A stretch of DNA of 64,000 nt. It comes from Halomarina pelagica. Its GTDB lineage: Archaea; Halobacteriota; Halobacteria; Halobacteriales; Haloarculaceae. Location: positions 2,542,001 to 2,606,000 of the forward strand of contig NZ_CP100454.1 in the NCBI RefSeq assembly GCF_024228315.1, written 5' to 3'. Position 1 is the stretch's first letter; every line of letters starts with the position of its first letter. A program made the position numbers and the translations under genes. The notes under the pieces were generated by a model. It saw only the letters and a program-made list of their open reading frames with translations. It did no database searches and had not been told where the DNA came from. Positions 24,002-32,585 of the stretch are shown here, in pieces.

Positions 24002-25390
24002 TCAGATCCACGACGGTTTCTTGTACTCGGCCGTCGCCAGGCCGTCGGGGAAGATGACCTCCTGCTTGCCGTCCTGCCACTGCTGGTAGACGGGATAGAC
24101 CTTCTCCTCGTCGTAGATCACGTCGTGGGCGAACTCGTTGTCCTTTGGGTAGTACGAGATGGTGCCCGCCGTGCCGAGGTAGGAACTCCCCTCCAGCCCC
24201 GAGACGACCGCGTCGGACGCGACGCTGCCGGCCTCCTTGACGACCTGCGCGTACTGCTTGACCGCGTCGAAGGTGATGTAGCCGGTGTAGACCGGGTAGC
24301 TCCCGAACGCCTCGTTGTACGCGTTCGAGAACGGGACCGTCTTCTCCGTCACCTCGCTCTGAGGGGTCGCGGAGTTCTGCGTGACGCCGTAGTTGCACGC
24401 CCCGCTGACCGCCTCGTAGTAGGAGGGGAGCTGCATCGGGACGTGGATGCCGCCGAACTCGAACGGGCGCTGCTGTTTCGCCCACTGGACGACCGCCGGC
24501 GTGCCCGTGTGGGCCATCGCGATGAACGCCGCGTCCGCGCCGGAACTCTCCACGTCGTCGTAGATCGGCGAGAAGTTCTTCGTCCCCGCGGCGTAGCGCT
24601 GTTTCATCACGATCTCGACGCCCGTCTCGGCGAGCTTCTTGTCGAGGGCGTCCTGGACGGGACCCGTCCACTCGTAGTCCTCGACCAGCACCGCGACCGA
24701 CTCCCAGCCCAGGTCGCTCTTCTTCGCCCCGAGGAAGTCGACCATGTTGACGCCCAGCTGGTAGGCGTTGAGCGGACCCGTCCGGAAGTGGTACTTGTAG
24801 TTCTCGTAGTCCTCGTGAACTCGCTTGCTCGCCTCGGGCGTCGCCGCGCCGGTCGTCATGTGGACGGTCCCCTGGCTGGCGATGTCGTCGAGGATGGCGA
24901 GCAGCACCTCGCTCGTGAACACGCCGGTGGTCACGTGCACGCCCTCCCCCTGCGTCAGCTCGCGGTACTTCGTGCGCCCGGTCCCGGGGTTCTCCTTCGT
25001 GTCCTCGACGACGACCTCGAACGTCGTCCCCTCGATGAAGCCCTCCTCGTTCAGCTGCGTCGCCGCCAGCTTCGCCGCGTTGGCGATCGAGCCGCCGATC
25101 GGGTTCTTCGCCGGTTCGGGAGCCAGGACGCCGATCTTGATCGTCTCGGGGAGGTCACCGCCGCCGCCACCGCCGGAACCGTTGCCACCGGAACCGTTGC
25201 CGCCGCCGTCTCCCCCCTCGTCGCTATCGTTGCTCACGCTCACACAGCCGGCGAAGCCGACCGCGACGGTCCCCGCGCCGGCCGCCCGAAGGAACTGTCG
25301 CCTCCCGACTCGACTACCATCGGTCGGTACTGTCAGTGATTTCTTACCATTGTTCGGCGAGTCGCCGGAACGGTTTCCATCCGTAACCAT
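24002..25390 (-). CDS. livK: Branched-chain amino acid/amide-type ABC substrate-binding lipoprotein LivK
   Basis: This 462-residue periplasmic-binding-type protein begins with a charged region and the twin-arginine signal GRRQFLRAAGAGTVAVGF, ending in lipobox FAGC near residue 48, then a Gly/Asp/Ser linker (SDEGGDGGGNGSGGNG) typical of haloarchaeal lipoproteins. The mature part is a type I periplasmic-binding fold (Peripla_BP_6). It should be exported by Tat, lipid-anchored outside the cell, and hand ligand to LivHM. Ligand class (branched-chain amino acids, amides or urea-like compounds) cannot be decided. The start might be at an internal Met, but the signal lies within about 60 residues either way. 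Confidence 0.92.
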   Translation of the reverse strand: MVTDGNRSGDSPNNGKKSLTVPTDGSRVGRRQFLRAAGAGTVAVGFAGCVSVSNDSDEGGDGGGNGSGGNGSGGGGGGDLPETIKIGVLAPEPAKNPIGGSIANAAKLAATQLNEEGFIEGTTFEVVVEDTKENPGTGRTKYRELTQGEGVHVTTGVFTSEVLLAILDDIASQGTVHMTTGAATPEASKRVHEDYENYKYHFRTGPLNAYQLGVNMVDFLGAKKSDLGWESVAVLVEDYEWTGPVQDALDKKLAETGVEIVMKQRYAAGTKNFSPIYDDVESSGADAAFIAMAHTGTPAVVQWAKQQRPFEFGGIHVPMQLPSYYEAVSGACNYGVTQNSATPQSEVTEKTVPFSNAYNEAFGSYPVYTGYITFDAVKQYAQVVKEAGSVASDAVVSGLEGSSYLGTAGTISYYPKDNEFAHDVIYDEEKVYPVYQQWQDGKQEVIFPDGLATAEYKKPSWI

Positions 25391-25465
25391 GCGTCATCAT
25401 GGGTTGCTATACCACGGCCTTAAATCTAGAGGGTCGTTGCCGCGAGTATGGTCCCGGTACCCGAC

Positions 25466-26230
25466 TCAACGGGCCGTCCACCCGCCGTCGACGGCAAGAA
25501 TTGCCCCGGTGACGTAGCTCGCGGCGTCGCTCGCGAGGAAGACCGCGGGGCCCGCGATCTCCTCGGGGTCGGCGAAGCGGTCGAGCGGCGTGCGCTCGAC
25601 GATCGACGCGCGCAGGTCCTCGTTCGCCCGCAGTTCGTCCGTGAGGTCGGTCGCGACGTACCCCGGCGCGATGCAGTTGACGCGGACGTCGGGGGCCCAG
25701 TCGAGCGCGAGGCTCTTCGTCAGGCCGACGAGTCCGTGCTTCGAGGCGACGTACGGATGCTGGCGGGGGAGCCCGACGAGGCCGCCGACGCTCGCCACGT
25801 TGATCACCGACCCGCCCCGCTCGTGCAGGTGCTCGGCGGCCGCGCGGGCGCAGAGGAACGCCCCCCGGAGGTTCACGTCCGTGACGAGGTCGAACCCCTC
25901 GGCGTCCACCCGCTCGGGCGTCCCGAGCGCCGCGGCGGGGTTGACGCCCGCGTTGTTCACCACGACGTCCGCGCCGCCGAACGCCTCCCCGACGCGCTCG
26001 AACAGCGCGTCGACGCTGTCGGGGTCGGTCACGTCGGTCGAGACGGCGAGGGCGTCCCCGCCCTCGGCTTCGATGCCCTCGACGACCGCGGCGAGGTCGT
26101 CCTCGCTGCGCGCGGTCGGGACGACCGTCGCGCCCGCCGACGCCAGTCCCTCCGCGATGGCCCGCCCGATGCCCCTGCTCCCGCCGGTCACGACCGCGGT
26201 CCGCCCCGTGAGGTCGAACTGTCCGTGCAT
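25466..26230 (-). CDS. Short-chain dehydrogenase (3-oxoacyl-ACP reductase-like)
   Basis: This 254-residue classical SDR has the cofactor motif TGGSRGIGRAIA near residue 15, NNAG near 94, the catalytic Ser in INVASVGG near 145 and YVASK near 159. The C-terminal VDGGWTAR is typical of FabG-like enzymes. The Arg/Ser pattern after the second strand (TARSEDD) points to NADP(H). The start MHGQFDL at 26230 replaces an earlier Met (26245) because SDRs of this clade begin there. Substrate unknown. Confidence 0.88.
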   Translation of the reverse strand: MHGQFDLTGRTAVVTGGSRGIGRAIAEGLASAGATVVPTARSEDDLAAVVEGIEAEGGDALAVSTDVTDPDSVDALFERVGEAFGGADVVVNNAGVNPAAALGTPERVDAEGFDLVTDVNLRGAFLCARAAAEHLHERGGSVINVASVGGLVGLPRQHPYVASKHGLVGLTKSLALDWAPDVRVNCIAPGYVATDLTDELRANEDLRASIVERTPLDRFADPEEIAGPAVFLASDAASYVTGAILAVDGGWTAR

Positions 26231-26382
26231 GTCCCTGCCTGCCACGTACGCCGGGATAAGTGACGTGGTCCGGTCGCCGTCGCTCGGATCGGGTCCGCGG
26301 TACGCGACGCTACCCGCCGCGACGCTGACGTCCGCGAGCCGCGACCCCGACCTATACGGCGGTTCGATCCCTCTCTCGGCAC

Positions 26383-27783
26383 ATGTTGCTGCACTGGCAC
26401 CGGCGCGACCTGCGGGCGACCGACAACGTCGCGCTCGCCCGGGCCGCCGCGGACGCCGTCCTCCCGGTCTTCGTCTTCGACGACGGCGTGCTCGCTCACG
26501 CCTCGCCGCCGCGCGTCGCGTTCATGCTCGACGCGCTCGACGAGCTGCGGCGGTGGTATCGCGATCGCGGCGGGGAACTCCTCGTCGCGCGCGGCGATCC
26601 GGCGGACGCGCTCGTCGAGATGGCCGAGGCGCACGACGCCGACGGCGTCCACTGGAACCGCGACTACTCGGGGCTCGCACAGCGCCGCGACGAGCGGGTC
26701 GCCGGGGCGCTCGACGCGGCGGGCCTAATCCACGACCGGTTTCACGACGCCGTTCTCCACGAACCGGGGAGCATCACGACGAACGACGGCGATCCCTACT
26801 CGGTGTACTCCTACTTCTGGAAGAAGTGGCGCGACCGGGAGAAGGAGGCCCCGTACGACGCTCCCGACGGGGACGCGCTCGTCGTCGCTCGCGGCGACCC
26901 GTTGCCGTCGCTCGCCGACCTCGGGTTCGACGATCCGGAGGCGGACGTCGAACCCGCCGGGACGGACGCCGCCCGCGAGCGCCTCGACGCGTTCTGCGAC
27001 GGCCCCATCTACGAGTACGCCGAGCGCCGGGACTACCCCGCCGACGGGTGCACCTCGCGGCTGTCGGCGCACCTGAAGTGGGGGACGATCGGGATCCGCT
27101 CGGCGTACGCCGCGACCGAGGACGCGATGGATCGCGCGGAGAGCGACGCGGAGCGCGAGAGCGTCGAGGCGTTCCGGGGACAGCTCGCCTGGCGGGAGTT
27201 CTACGCGCACGTCCTCTACTTCGCCCCCGACGTGGTGACCGAGAACTACCGCGACTACGAGAGCGAGATCGAGTGGCGTGACGACGAGGAGGAACGCCGC
27301 GCGTGGAAGGACGGTCGGACGGGCTACCCCATCGTCGACGCCGGGATGCGCCAACTGCGCGAGGAGGGGTACGTGCACAACCGCGTTCGGATGATCGTCG
27401 CCTCCTTCCTCACGAAGGACCTGCTCGCCGACTGGCGTGAGGGCTACGACTGGTTCCGCGAGCGCCTGGTCGACCACGACACCGCCAACGACAACGGCGG
27501 GTGGCAGTGGGCCGCGTCGACCGGCACGGACGCCCAGCCGTACTTCCGGATCTTCAACCCCTGGACGCAGGGGGAGCGCTACGACCCGGACGCCGAGTAC
27601 GTCCGCGAGTATGTCCCGGAACTGGCGGACGCCGATCCCGAGGAGATCCACTCGTGGGCCGAAATCGACGCCGACGAGCGGGCGTCGATCGCCCCGGACT
27701 ACCCCGCGCCGATCGTCGACCACGGGGAGCGCCGCGAGCGGGCCCTGGCGATGTTCGAGCGGGCGCGAGGCGAGGACGGGTGA
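26383..27783 (+). CDS. phr: Deoxyribodipyrimidine photolyase / cryptochrome
   Basis: This 466-residue enzyme has the antenna-binding alpha/beta domain (about residues 1-130, LLHWHRRDLRATDNVAL at the start) and the C-terminal FAD-binding helical domain. FAD and DNA contacts are recognisable as GYPIVDAGMRQL near 309, HNRVRMIVASFLTKDLL near 326 (shown in part), and the electron-transfer tryptophans in WREFYAHVL near 267 and GGWQWAAS near 372. A TATA-like gacctatac at about 26349-26357 lies 27 nt before the ATG. Light-driven repair of UV pyrimidine dimers is the expected role. It precedes a superoxide dismutase, the order known from Halobacterium. Confidence 0.93.
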   Translation: MLLHWHRRDLRATDNVALARAAADAVLPVFVFDDGVLAHASPPRVAFMLDALDELRRWYRDRGGELLVARGDPADALVEMAEAHDADGVHWNRDYSGLAQRRDERVAGALDAAGLIHDRFHDAVLHEPGSITTNDGDPYSVYSYFWKKWRDREKEAPYDAPDGDALVVARGDPLPSLADLGFDDPEADVEPAGTDAARERLDAFCDGPIYEYAERRDYPADGCTSRLSAHLKWGTIGIRSAYAATEDAMDRAESDAERESVEAFRGQLAWREFYAHVLYFAPDVVTENYRDYESEIEWRDDEEERRAWKDGRTGYPIVDAGMRQLREEGYVHNRVRMIVASFLTKDLLADWREGYDWFRERLVDHDTANDNGGWQWAASTGTDAQPYFRIFNPWTQGERYDPDAEYVREYVPELADADPEEIHSWAEIDADERASIAPDYPAPIVDHGERRERALAMFERARGEDG

Positions 27784-27905
27784 CGGGCCGAACCATAAGA
27801 TTTCGATACCATACCGACCGGCCGACAACGGGCGGGCGTATCAGAACCTGTTAACGTTGCTAAATGTTTAACCCGCCGGGCGTCGACCGGCTAGTGGGGT
27901 TACTC

Positions 27906-28508
27906 ATGGCCGTGTACGAACTTCCCGACCTGCCGTACGACTACGACGCGCTCGAACCGAGTATCGACCAGCGGATCATGGAACTGCACCACGACAAGCA
28001 CCACCAGAGCTACGTCGACGGTGCCAACAGCGCGCTCGAGAAGCTACAGTCGATGCGCGAGAACGACGAGTGGGGCGACGTGAAGGGTGTAAAGCGCAAC
28101 CTCGCGTTCAACCTCTCCGGGCACGTCAACCACTCCGTGTTCTGGGAGAACATGTCCCCCGACGGCGGCGGCGAACCGGGCGGCGACCTCGCGGACGCCA
28201 TCGAGGCGGACTTCGGCTCCTTCGACGGGTTCAAGGGCGACTTCTCGGCGACCGCCAAGGGCGTCGAGGGGTCCGGGTGGGGGATGCTGCTCTACGACCA
28301 CGTCGGCGACCGGATGATCGTCTCGATGGCCGAGAACCACCAGAACCAGACCCCACAGGGGACGACGCCGCTGCTCGTCCTCGACGTCTGGGAACACGCC
28401 TACTACCTCCAGTACGAGAACGACCGCGGCGAGTACGTCGACAACTTCTGGGACGTCGTCGACTGGGACGACGTGGCCCAGCGCTACGACGCCGCGTCCT
28501 CGATGTAG
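27906..28508 (+). CDS. sod: Superoxide dismutase (Fe/Mn), divergent paralogue
   Basis: This 200-residue Fe/Mn SOD has metal ligands in the family positions: His in MELHHDKHHQ near residue 28, His in SGHVNHSVFW near 78, and Asp/His in VLDVWEHAYY near 160. The active-site helper Gln falls in ENHQNQ near 142. Its motif NHSVFWENMSPDGGGEPGG and the NDRGEYVDNFWDVV end are closer to the Sulfolobus/bacterial branch than to haloarchaeal Sod1. The start MAVYELPDL at 27906 is preceded by a TATA-like tgtttaac at about 27865-27872. It removes superoxide in the cytoplasm. Confidence 0.92.
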   Translation: MAVYELPDLPYDYDALEPSIDQRIMELHHDKHHQSYVDGANSALEKLQSMRENDEWGDVKGVKRNLAFNLSGHVNHSVFWENMSPDGGGEPGGDLADAIEADFGSFDGFKGDFSATAKGVEGSGWGMLLYDHVGDRMIVSMAENHQNQTPQGTTPLLVLDVWEHAYYLQYENDRGEYVDNFWDVVDWDDVAQRYDAASSM

Positions 28509-28659
28509 GCCGTACCCTCGAACATCGCCGTTTTCTTCGCGACGACCCCGTGCGATCCCCGACGATCCCCTGCGACCCGCGCCGTATCGGCACGTGCTAA
28601 CGTAGGTATCCTCAACGTTTAACAGTCCCGCGACCAATACACTCACGAGGTGGAATCTC

Positions 28660-29271
28660 ATGCCTGAACACTCCAATCCCGAACTGCCGCCGCTCCCGTA
28701 CGACTACGACGCGCTCGAACCGAGCATCTCCGAGCAGGTGCTCACGTGGCACCACGACACGCACCACCAGGGCTACGTAAACGGCCTCGAGAGCGCGGAG
28801 CAGACGCTGGCGGAGAACCGCGAGAGCGGCGACTTCGGCTCCTCCGGGGGCGCGATGCGCTCCGTGACCCACAACGGCTGTGGACACTACCTCCACACGC
28901 TGTTCTGGGAGAACATGTCCCCGAACGGCGGCGGCGAGCCGTCCGGCGACCTCGCCGACCGCATCGAGGCGGACTTCGGCTCCTACGAGGGCTGGAAGGG
29001 CGAGTTCGAGGCCGCCGCGTCCGCCGCGGGCGGCTGGGCGCTGCTGGTCTACGACCCCGTCGCGAAGCAGCTTCGCAACCTCGTCGTCGACAAGCACGAC
29101 CAGGGCGCGCTCTGGGGCAGTCACCCGATCCTGGCGCTCGACGTCTGGGAGCACTCGTACTACTACGACTACGGTCCGTCGCGCGGCGACTTCGTCTCCG
29201 CGTTCTTCGACGTCGTCGACTGGGACAACGTCGCCGAGAACTACCAGGAAGTCGTCTCGACGTACGAGTGA
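28660..29271 (+). CDS. sod: Superoxide dismutase (Mn/Fe), haloarchaeal type
   Basis: This 203-residue SOD matches the classical Halobacterium enzyme: SEQVLTWHHDTHHQ near residue 25, NGCGHYLHTLFWENMSP near 68, HDQGALWGSHP near 142 and LDVWEHSYYYDYGPSRG near 157. All four metal ligands are in place. It follows the divergent sod by 151 bp. Its upstream region repeats the gtttaac promoter word (28617-28623), with an extra taacgt 14-20 nt earlier, also present before the first sod. They may be separately transcribed and share a regulator. Confidence 0.94.
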   Translation: MPEHSNPELPPLPYDYDALEPSISEQVLTWHHDTHHQGYVNGLESAEQTLAENRESGDFGSSGGAMRSVTHNGCGHYLHTLFWENMSPNGGGEPSGDLADRIEADFGSYEGWKGEFEAAASAAGGWALLVYDPVAKQLRNLVVDKHDQGALWGSHPILALDVWEHSYYYDYGPSRGDFVSAFFDVVDWDNVAENYQEVVSTYE

Positions 29272-29399
29272 GCCGACCCGGTCGGTAGACCTTCCTCCGT
29301 TTTTCGCGCCGAACAGTGGCGACGCTCGTCGGCCGCACTGTCCGCCGGGCGTCGTCGGAGATGGGACGACTTACGGGTACGGTCCGCGTACCGCCGTCC

Positions 29400-29663
29400 A
29401 TGCCGCGACCGAAGGACGACTTCGACCGACTCCGACCGCTCGAGTTTCGGACGCCCGACGAGGTGCTGGACGCGAACGAGATGTACACGATCTACGAGAT
29501 CGCGCGGCTCCTCCAGGGACTCGACGCCGATCGCGAACTCGACGCGGAGACCGAGGACGTGCTGCTCGACTGGGCCATCCCGTGGGTGATCGTCAACGCC
29601 GACGCGTTCGTCTTTGGCGAACCGGAGGCCGACGACGAACCGGGATACTACGGCCTCGCATGA
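29400..29663 (+). CDS. DUF5827 family protein
   Basis: This is an 87-residue acidic protein with the motif EMYTIYEIARLLQGLD near residue 26, LDWAIPWVIVNAD near 53 and a terminal EPGYYGLA. The pattern matches my memory of haloarchaeal DUF5827; function is unknown. The ATG at 29400 is chosen because the family starts MPRPKDDFD. Its stop overlaps the start of the downstream P-loop ATPase gene by 4 nt, so the two are coupled. Confidence 0.82.
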   Translation: MPRPKDDFDRLRPLEFRTPDEVLDANEMYTIYEIARLLQGLDADRELDAETEDVLLDWAIPWVIVNADAFVFGEPEADDEPGYYGLA

Positions 29664-30469
29664 GGCTGCTGGTGGTCGGGGCCGCCGGAGTGGACGCGGG
29701 AAAGACCACGTTCTCGACCGGCCTCGCGGCGTCCCTCGACGCGGCGGGGTTCAAGCCCCGCGCGGGCAACGACTACTGGTTCGACCACGACGACTACCGC
29801 CGCGCCGTCGCCGAGCGACGCCTCTACGGGAAGGACGCCCGACGGCTCGCGGCCGTCGGCGACGAGATCGAGGAGCGGATCAACCCAGTCCATCGCCTCT
29901 GGCGACCCTCGCCGGGGCCGTCGACGGGGTTGCTGGGACGCGAGCGACGGGAGTTCGTCTGCGACCGGGTGACGATCGACGGGACCGACGCGTTCGTCGT
30001 CAACGGGACGGCGGACGTTCCGGCGTCTGTCCGCGAATCGCTGCCGCTCGAGGAGGCGACGGTCGTCGAGTCGCTCCCCGCGTTCGACGACGTGATGGCC
30101 GACCTGCACCGCCGGGCGCTCGACGCGCTCGCCGAGCGCGTGGCCGCCGCTGACCGGGCGGTCGTCGAGTCGTACGCCGACATCGCGCTCCCCCTCCGGG
30201 AGTTCGTCCCGGACGCCGTCGCCGTCGTCGAACCCGGACGGGCGCGGGTCTACGACGGCGATCGGTACGCGAAGGCCTGCGCCGTCGTGAGCGGGAGCGC
30301 CTACGAGGGGCGGCTGGAGACCCGCGTCGGGAACGTCGTCGACCTCCTCGATCCGCGGGCGCAGACGTATCTCCCCGCGCTGGCGAGCGAGGCGCGGGGG
30401 GATCCTGCGTCGGTGGCGGACGCCTACGAACCTGCGTACGAGGCGCTGATGGCGGCCGCTCGGGAGTGA
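29660..30469 (+). CDS. P-loop ATPase/GTPase of the haloarchaeal DUF5827 pair
   Basis: This 269-residue P-loop protein begins with the Walker A segment VVGAAGVDAGKTTF near residue 5; its N-terminus resembles dethiobiotin synthetase/SIMIBI-class enzymes in which a deviant Walker A with two Lys is typical. Other features are an RDY/RR-rich region near 75 and VVESYADIALPL near 172. The gene overlaps DUF5827 by 4 nt, which suggests that they act together. The natural substrate is unknown; a G3E or DTBS-like enzyme is possible. Confidence 0.78.
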   Translation: MRLLVVGAAGVDAGKTTFSTGLAASLDAAGFKPRAGNDYWFDHDDYRRAVAERRLYGKDARRLAAVGDEIEERINPVHRLWRPSPGPSTGLLGRERREFVCDRVTIDGTDAFVVNGTADVPASVRESLPLEEATVVESLPAFDDVMADLHRRALDALAERVAAADRAVVESYADIALPLREFVPDAVAVVEPGRARVYDGDRYAKACAVVSGSAYEGRLETRVGNVVDLLDPRAQTYLPALASEARGDPASVADAYEPAYEALMAAARE

Positions 30470-30660
30470 GGACGATCGCACACTGCGGGACGGTCACGGC
30501 CTGCGTTCGGACCGCGTGATGGCGAACAGGCGACGCGCGGGTGATCGCCGACGGGTGCGTCGCGCTCCCGCGAGGCCGTCGGCGGCGGCTCTCAGGTCAC
30601 GGGAGTGCTGGTCCCGTCTTCCGTGATAAATCTGCGGGCGTCGGCGTTCGGGAGCGACGT
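30470..30660. other. Short intergenic region
   Basis: This is the 191-bp space between convergent genes (P-loop ATPase on the plus strand, MBL hydrolase on the minus strand). No gene, promoter or strong hairpin is evident. Confidence 0.6.
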
Positions 30661-31236
30661 TCAGAACCGGGCGGCCTGGCTCGCCAGCTCGAGGTCGTGG
30701 GCGGGGGTCGTCGTGACGCTCGGGCCGTGGCCGGTGTGCATCTCGGCGAGGTCGTCGCCGACGGTCTCGCGCAGCCGGTCGATGCTCTCGATGAGCGTCC
30801 GCCGGTCGCCCTCCGCGAGGTCGGTGCGCCCGAAGCTACCGTTGGCGAAGACGAGATCCCCCGCGAAGAGGATCCCCGGGTCGCGGGCGTAGAAGCAGAG
30901 GTGGTCGTCCTTGTGACCGGGCGTGTGGAGCGCGAGGTAGTCGTGATCGCCCATGCGCACGGTCTCGCCGTCCTCGATCGCGCGGTCGATCCCCGGTTGA
31001 CTCGCGTCGAACCCCCACGCCTCGACGCCGAACGCCTCCTTCACGGCGTCGAGGTTGCCGACGTGGTCGGGGTGTGTGTGCGTGACGATCACCGCGTCGA
31101 GGTCGTCGACGCGCTCGCGGACGGCGGCGACGGCGTCGAAGTCGTTGCCCGGATCGACGACGACGGTCCGGTCACCGTCGATCAAGAAGGCGTTACTCGT
31201 GAACACGCGCTGGCCCTGCGCGAGGTTCGTGATCAT
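30661..31236 (-). CDS. MBL-fold metallo-hydrolase (glyoxalase II-like)
   Basis: This 191-residue metallo-beta-lactamase-fold enzyme has the metal-binding THTHPDHVGN near residue 52, the third ligand in LHTPGHKDDH near 104, the bridging Asp in LFAGDLVF near 126, and the last His in HTGHGPS near 169, so a binuclear site is complete. Length and motif spacing fit small glyoxalase II-like hydrolases. I chose the start MITNLAQGQ (31236) over an upstream Met at 31287. It might hydrolyse thioesters, but this is inferred from the fold. Confidence 0.88.
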   Translation of the reverse strand: MITNLAQGQRVFTSNAFLIDGDRTVVVDPGNDFDAVAAVRERVDDLDAVIVTHTHPDHVGNLDAVKEAFGVEAWGFDASQPGIDRAIEDGETVRMGDHDYLALHTPGHKDDHLCFYARDPGILFAGDLVFANGSFGRTDLAEGDRRTLIESIDRLRETVGDDLAEMHTGHGPSVTTTPAHDLELASQAARF

Positions 31237-31320
31237 GGCGCGGGCTACGGCGGCCCGTCGCTTGTGCGTGTCGTTCGGTTCCTTCACGCGCGCGTTCGAC
31301 GCTATCGGTCCGGCGGCGGC

Positions 31321-32091
31321 TCAGACGTGCTCGCGGGGGAGGAGTTCGTCGGGTTCGCGCGCCGCGAGCCACTGGCAGAGTTCGATCAGCTGCTCCGTCG
31401 CGGCCTCGAACAGACGCCGTCCCTTCTCCGCGGTGGCGTCGGTCTGGTCGCCGAACGCGCCGTTGTCGGCGTTCTCGATACAGTCGTAGAAGGTTCGCGC
31501 GCCGTTGACGCAGGCGGCGTCGTACGTGAAGTCCACCCAGCCGCCGTCGCGCGCGGCTTCCAGCCGATCCTCCCGGACGAGGTCGGGGCGGAGGTGCATG
31601 ATCATCGCCGTCTCCTTCGGCCCCGCGTGCGGGCCGTTGTACGCGAAGAGGTCGCTCACGAGGTCGGGGATGGACTCGTCCCACATCCACTCGAGGCAGT
31701 AGGCGTCGCCCGACTCGTGGAGGCGCTGTCCCACCTCGCGGAGGTGCTGGACGTTGCCGCCGTGGGCGTTCACGTAGACGACCCGGTCGATCCCGTGGTA
31801 GGCGAGGTTGCGCGTGAACGACGCCACGTAGTCGCGGAAGGCGGGCGGATCGACCCACATCGTGCCGTGGAACTGCCGGTGGTGGGAGCTGACGCCGACG
31901 TTCACCGTCGGGGTGCAGAGGTAGCCGGTCCGCTCGGCGGCCTCGCGCGCCAGCGCCTCCGCGATGAGGTGGTCGGTCGCCTCCGGGAGGTGGGGACCGT
32001 GCTGCTCGGTGCTGCCGAGGGGAACGAGCGCCAGCGACTCGCGCTCGAAGTAGTCGCCCAGTTCCTCCCACGTGCGGTCGGCGAGGTACAT
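31321..32091 (-). CDS. Creatininase-family amidohydrolase (possible ArfB-type deformylase)
   Basis: This 256-residue creatininase/ArfB-family metal amidohydrolase begins MYLADRTWEEL and has the family motif LGSTEQHGPHLP near residue 26 (Glu and His ligands), the segment SSHHRQFHGT near 67 and VNAHGGN near 107. In archaea such enzymes include the 5'-monophosphate formamide hydrolase ArfB of F420/riboflavin synthesis; other members act on creatinine-like substrates. Sequence alone does not decide between them. It is transcribed with the same orientation as the MBL gene 85 nt downstream. Confidence 0.85.
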   Translation of the reverse strand: MYLADRTWEELGDYFERESLALVPLGSTEQHGPHLPEATDHLIAEALAREAAERTGYLCTPTVNVGVSSHHRQFHGTMWVDPPAFRDYVASFTRNLAYHGIDRVVYVNAHGGNVQHLREVGQRLHESGDAYCLEWMWDESIPDLVSDLFAYNGPHAGPKETAMIMHLRPDLVREDRLEAARDGGWVDFTYDAACVNGARTFYDCIENADNGAFGDQTDATAEKGRRLFEAATEQLIELCQWLAAREPDELLPREHV

Positions 32092-32141
32092 ACCGTCGCC
32101 TCGGGCGGGCGGCGTGAAAGAACTATGCTGTCGGGAGGTGC

Positions 32142-32477
32142 TCAGGGAGCGCCGACGAGGACGAGCCGGGCGCGCTCGTCGCCCCGGTTGACGATCTGTC
32201 GAGTCTGATCGGGCGACAGCCGAATCGCCTCGTTCCGTCCGAGGGTCACCGTCTCGCCGTCGCAGTCCACGTCGACCGTCCCCTCGACGACGACGTACAC
32301 CTCCTCGTGGTCGTCGCCCGCGTGATCGTGTTCCTTCCCCTTCCCGCCGGGGGCGAGTTCCAACAGCGTCACGCCGACCGCCTCGCAGCCGAGCGCGTCG
32401 CGCAGGAACCACATGCCGCCCCACTCCTCGTCGATGACCGAGTCCACGTCGTCGGTGCTCGCGGTCCGGTAGCTCAT
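32142..32477 (-). CDS. Small cupin protein
   Basis: This 111-residue protein is a single cupin barrel with the metal motif EHDHAGDDHEEVYVV near residue 54 and the second motif LSPDQTRQIVNRG near 86. The start is set at MSYRTAS (32477), after an AT-poor spacer; the frame extends 10 codons upstream. It is divergent from thyA. A small-molecule binding or isomerase role is typical, but none is known for this member. Confidence 0.82.
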   Translation of the reverse strand: MSYRTASTDDVDSVIDEEWGGMWFLRDALGCEAVGVTLLELAPGGKGKEHDHAGDDHEEVYVVVEGTVDVDCDGETVTLGRNEAIRLSPDQTRQIVNRGDERARLVLVGAP

Positions 32478-32585
32478 CTCACTGGCGACGACGCGCGCGG
32501 TGCACATCAGTGCACGGTCTGTCGATCCCCGGAAAGACAGTCCTTATACCGTCCACCCCCTCACCACGGACAGCGATCGCGCCCC

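Noticed and set aside
27906-29271. Recent tandem duplication of sod
   Set aside because: The two proteins differ in diagnostic motifs and probably belong to different SOD branches.
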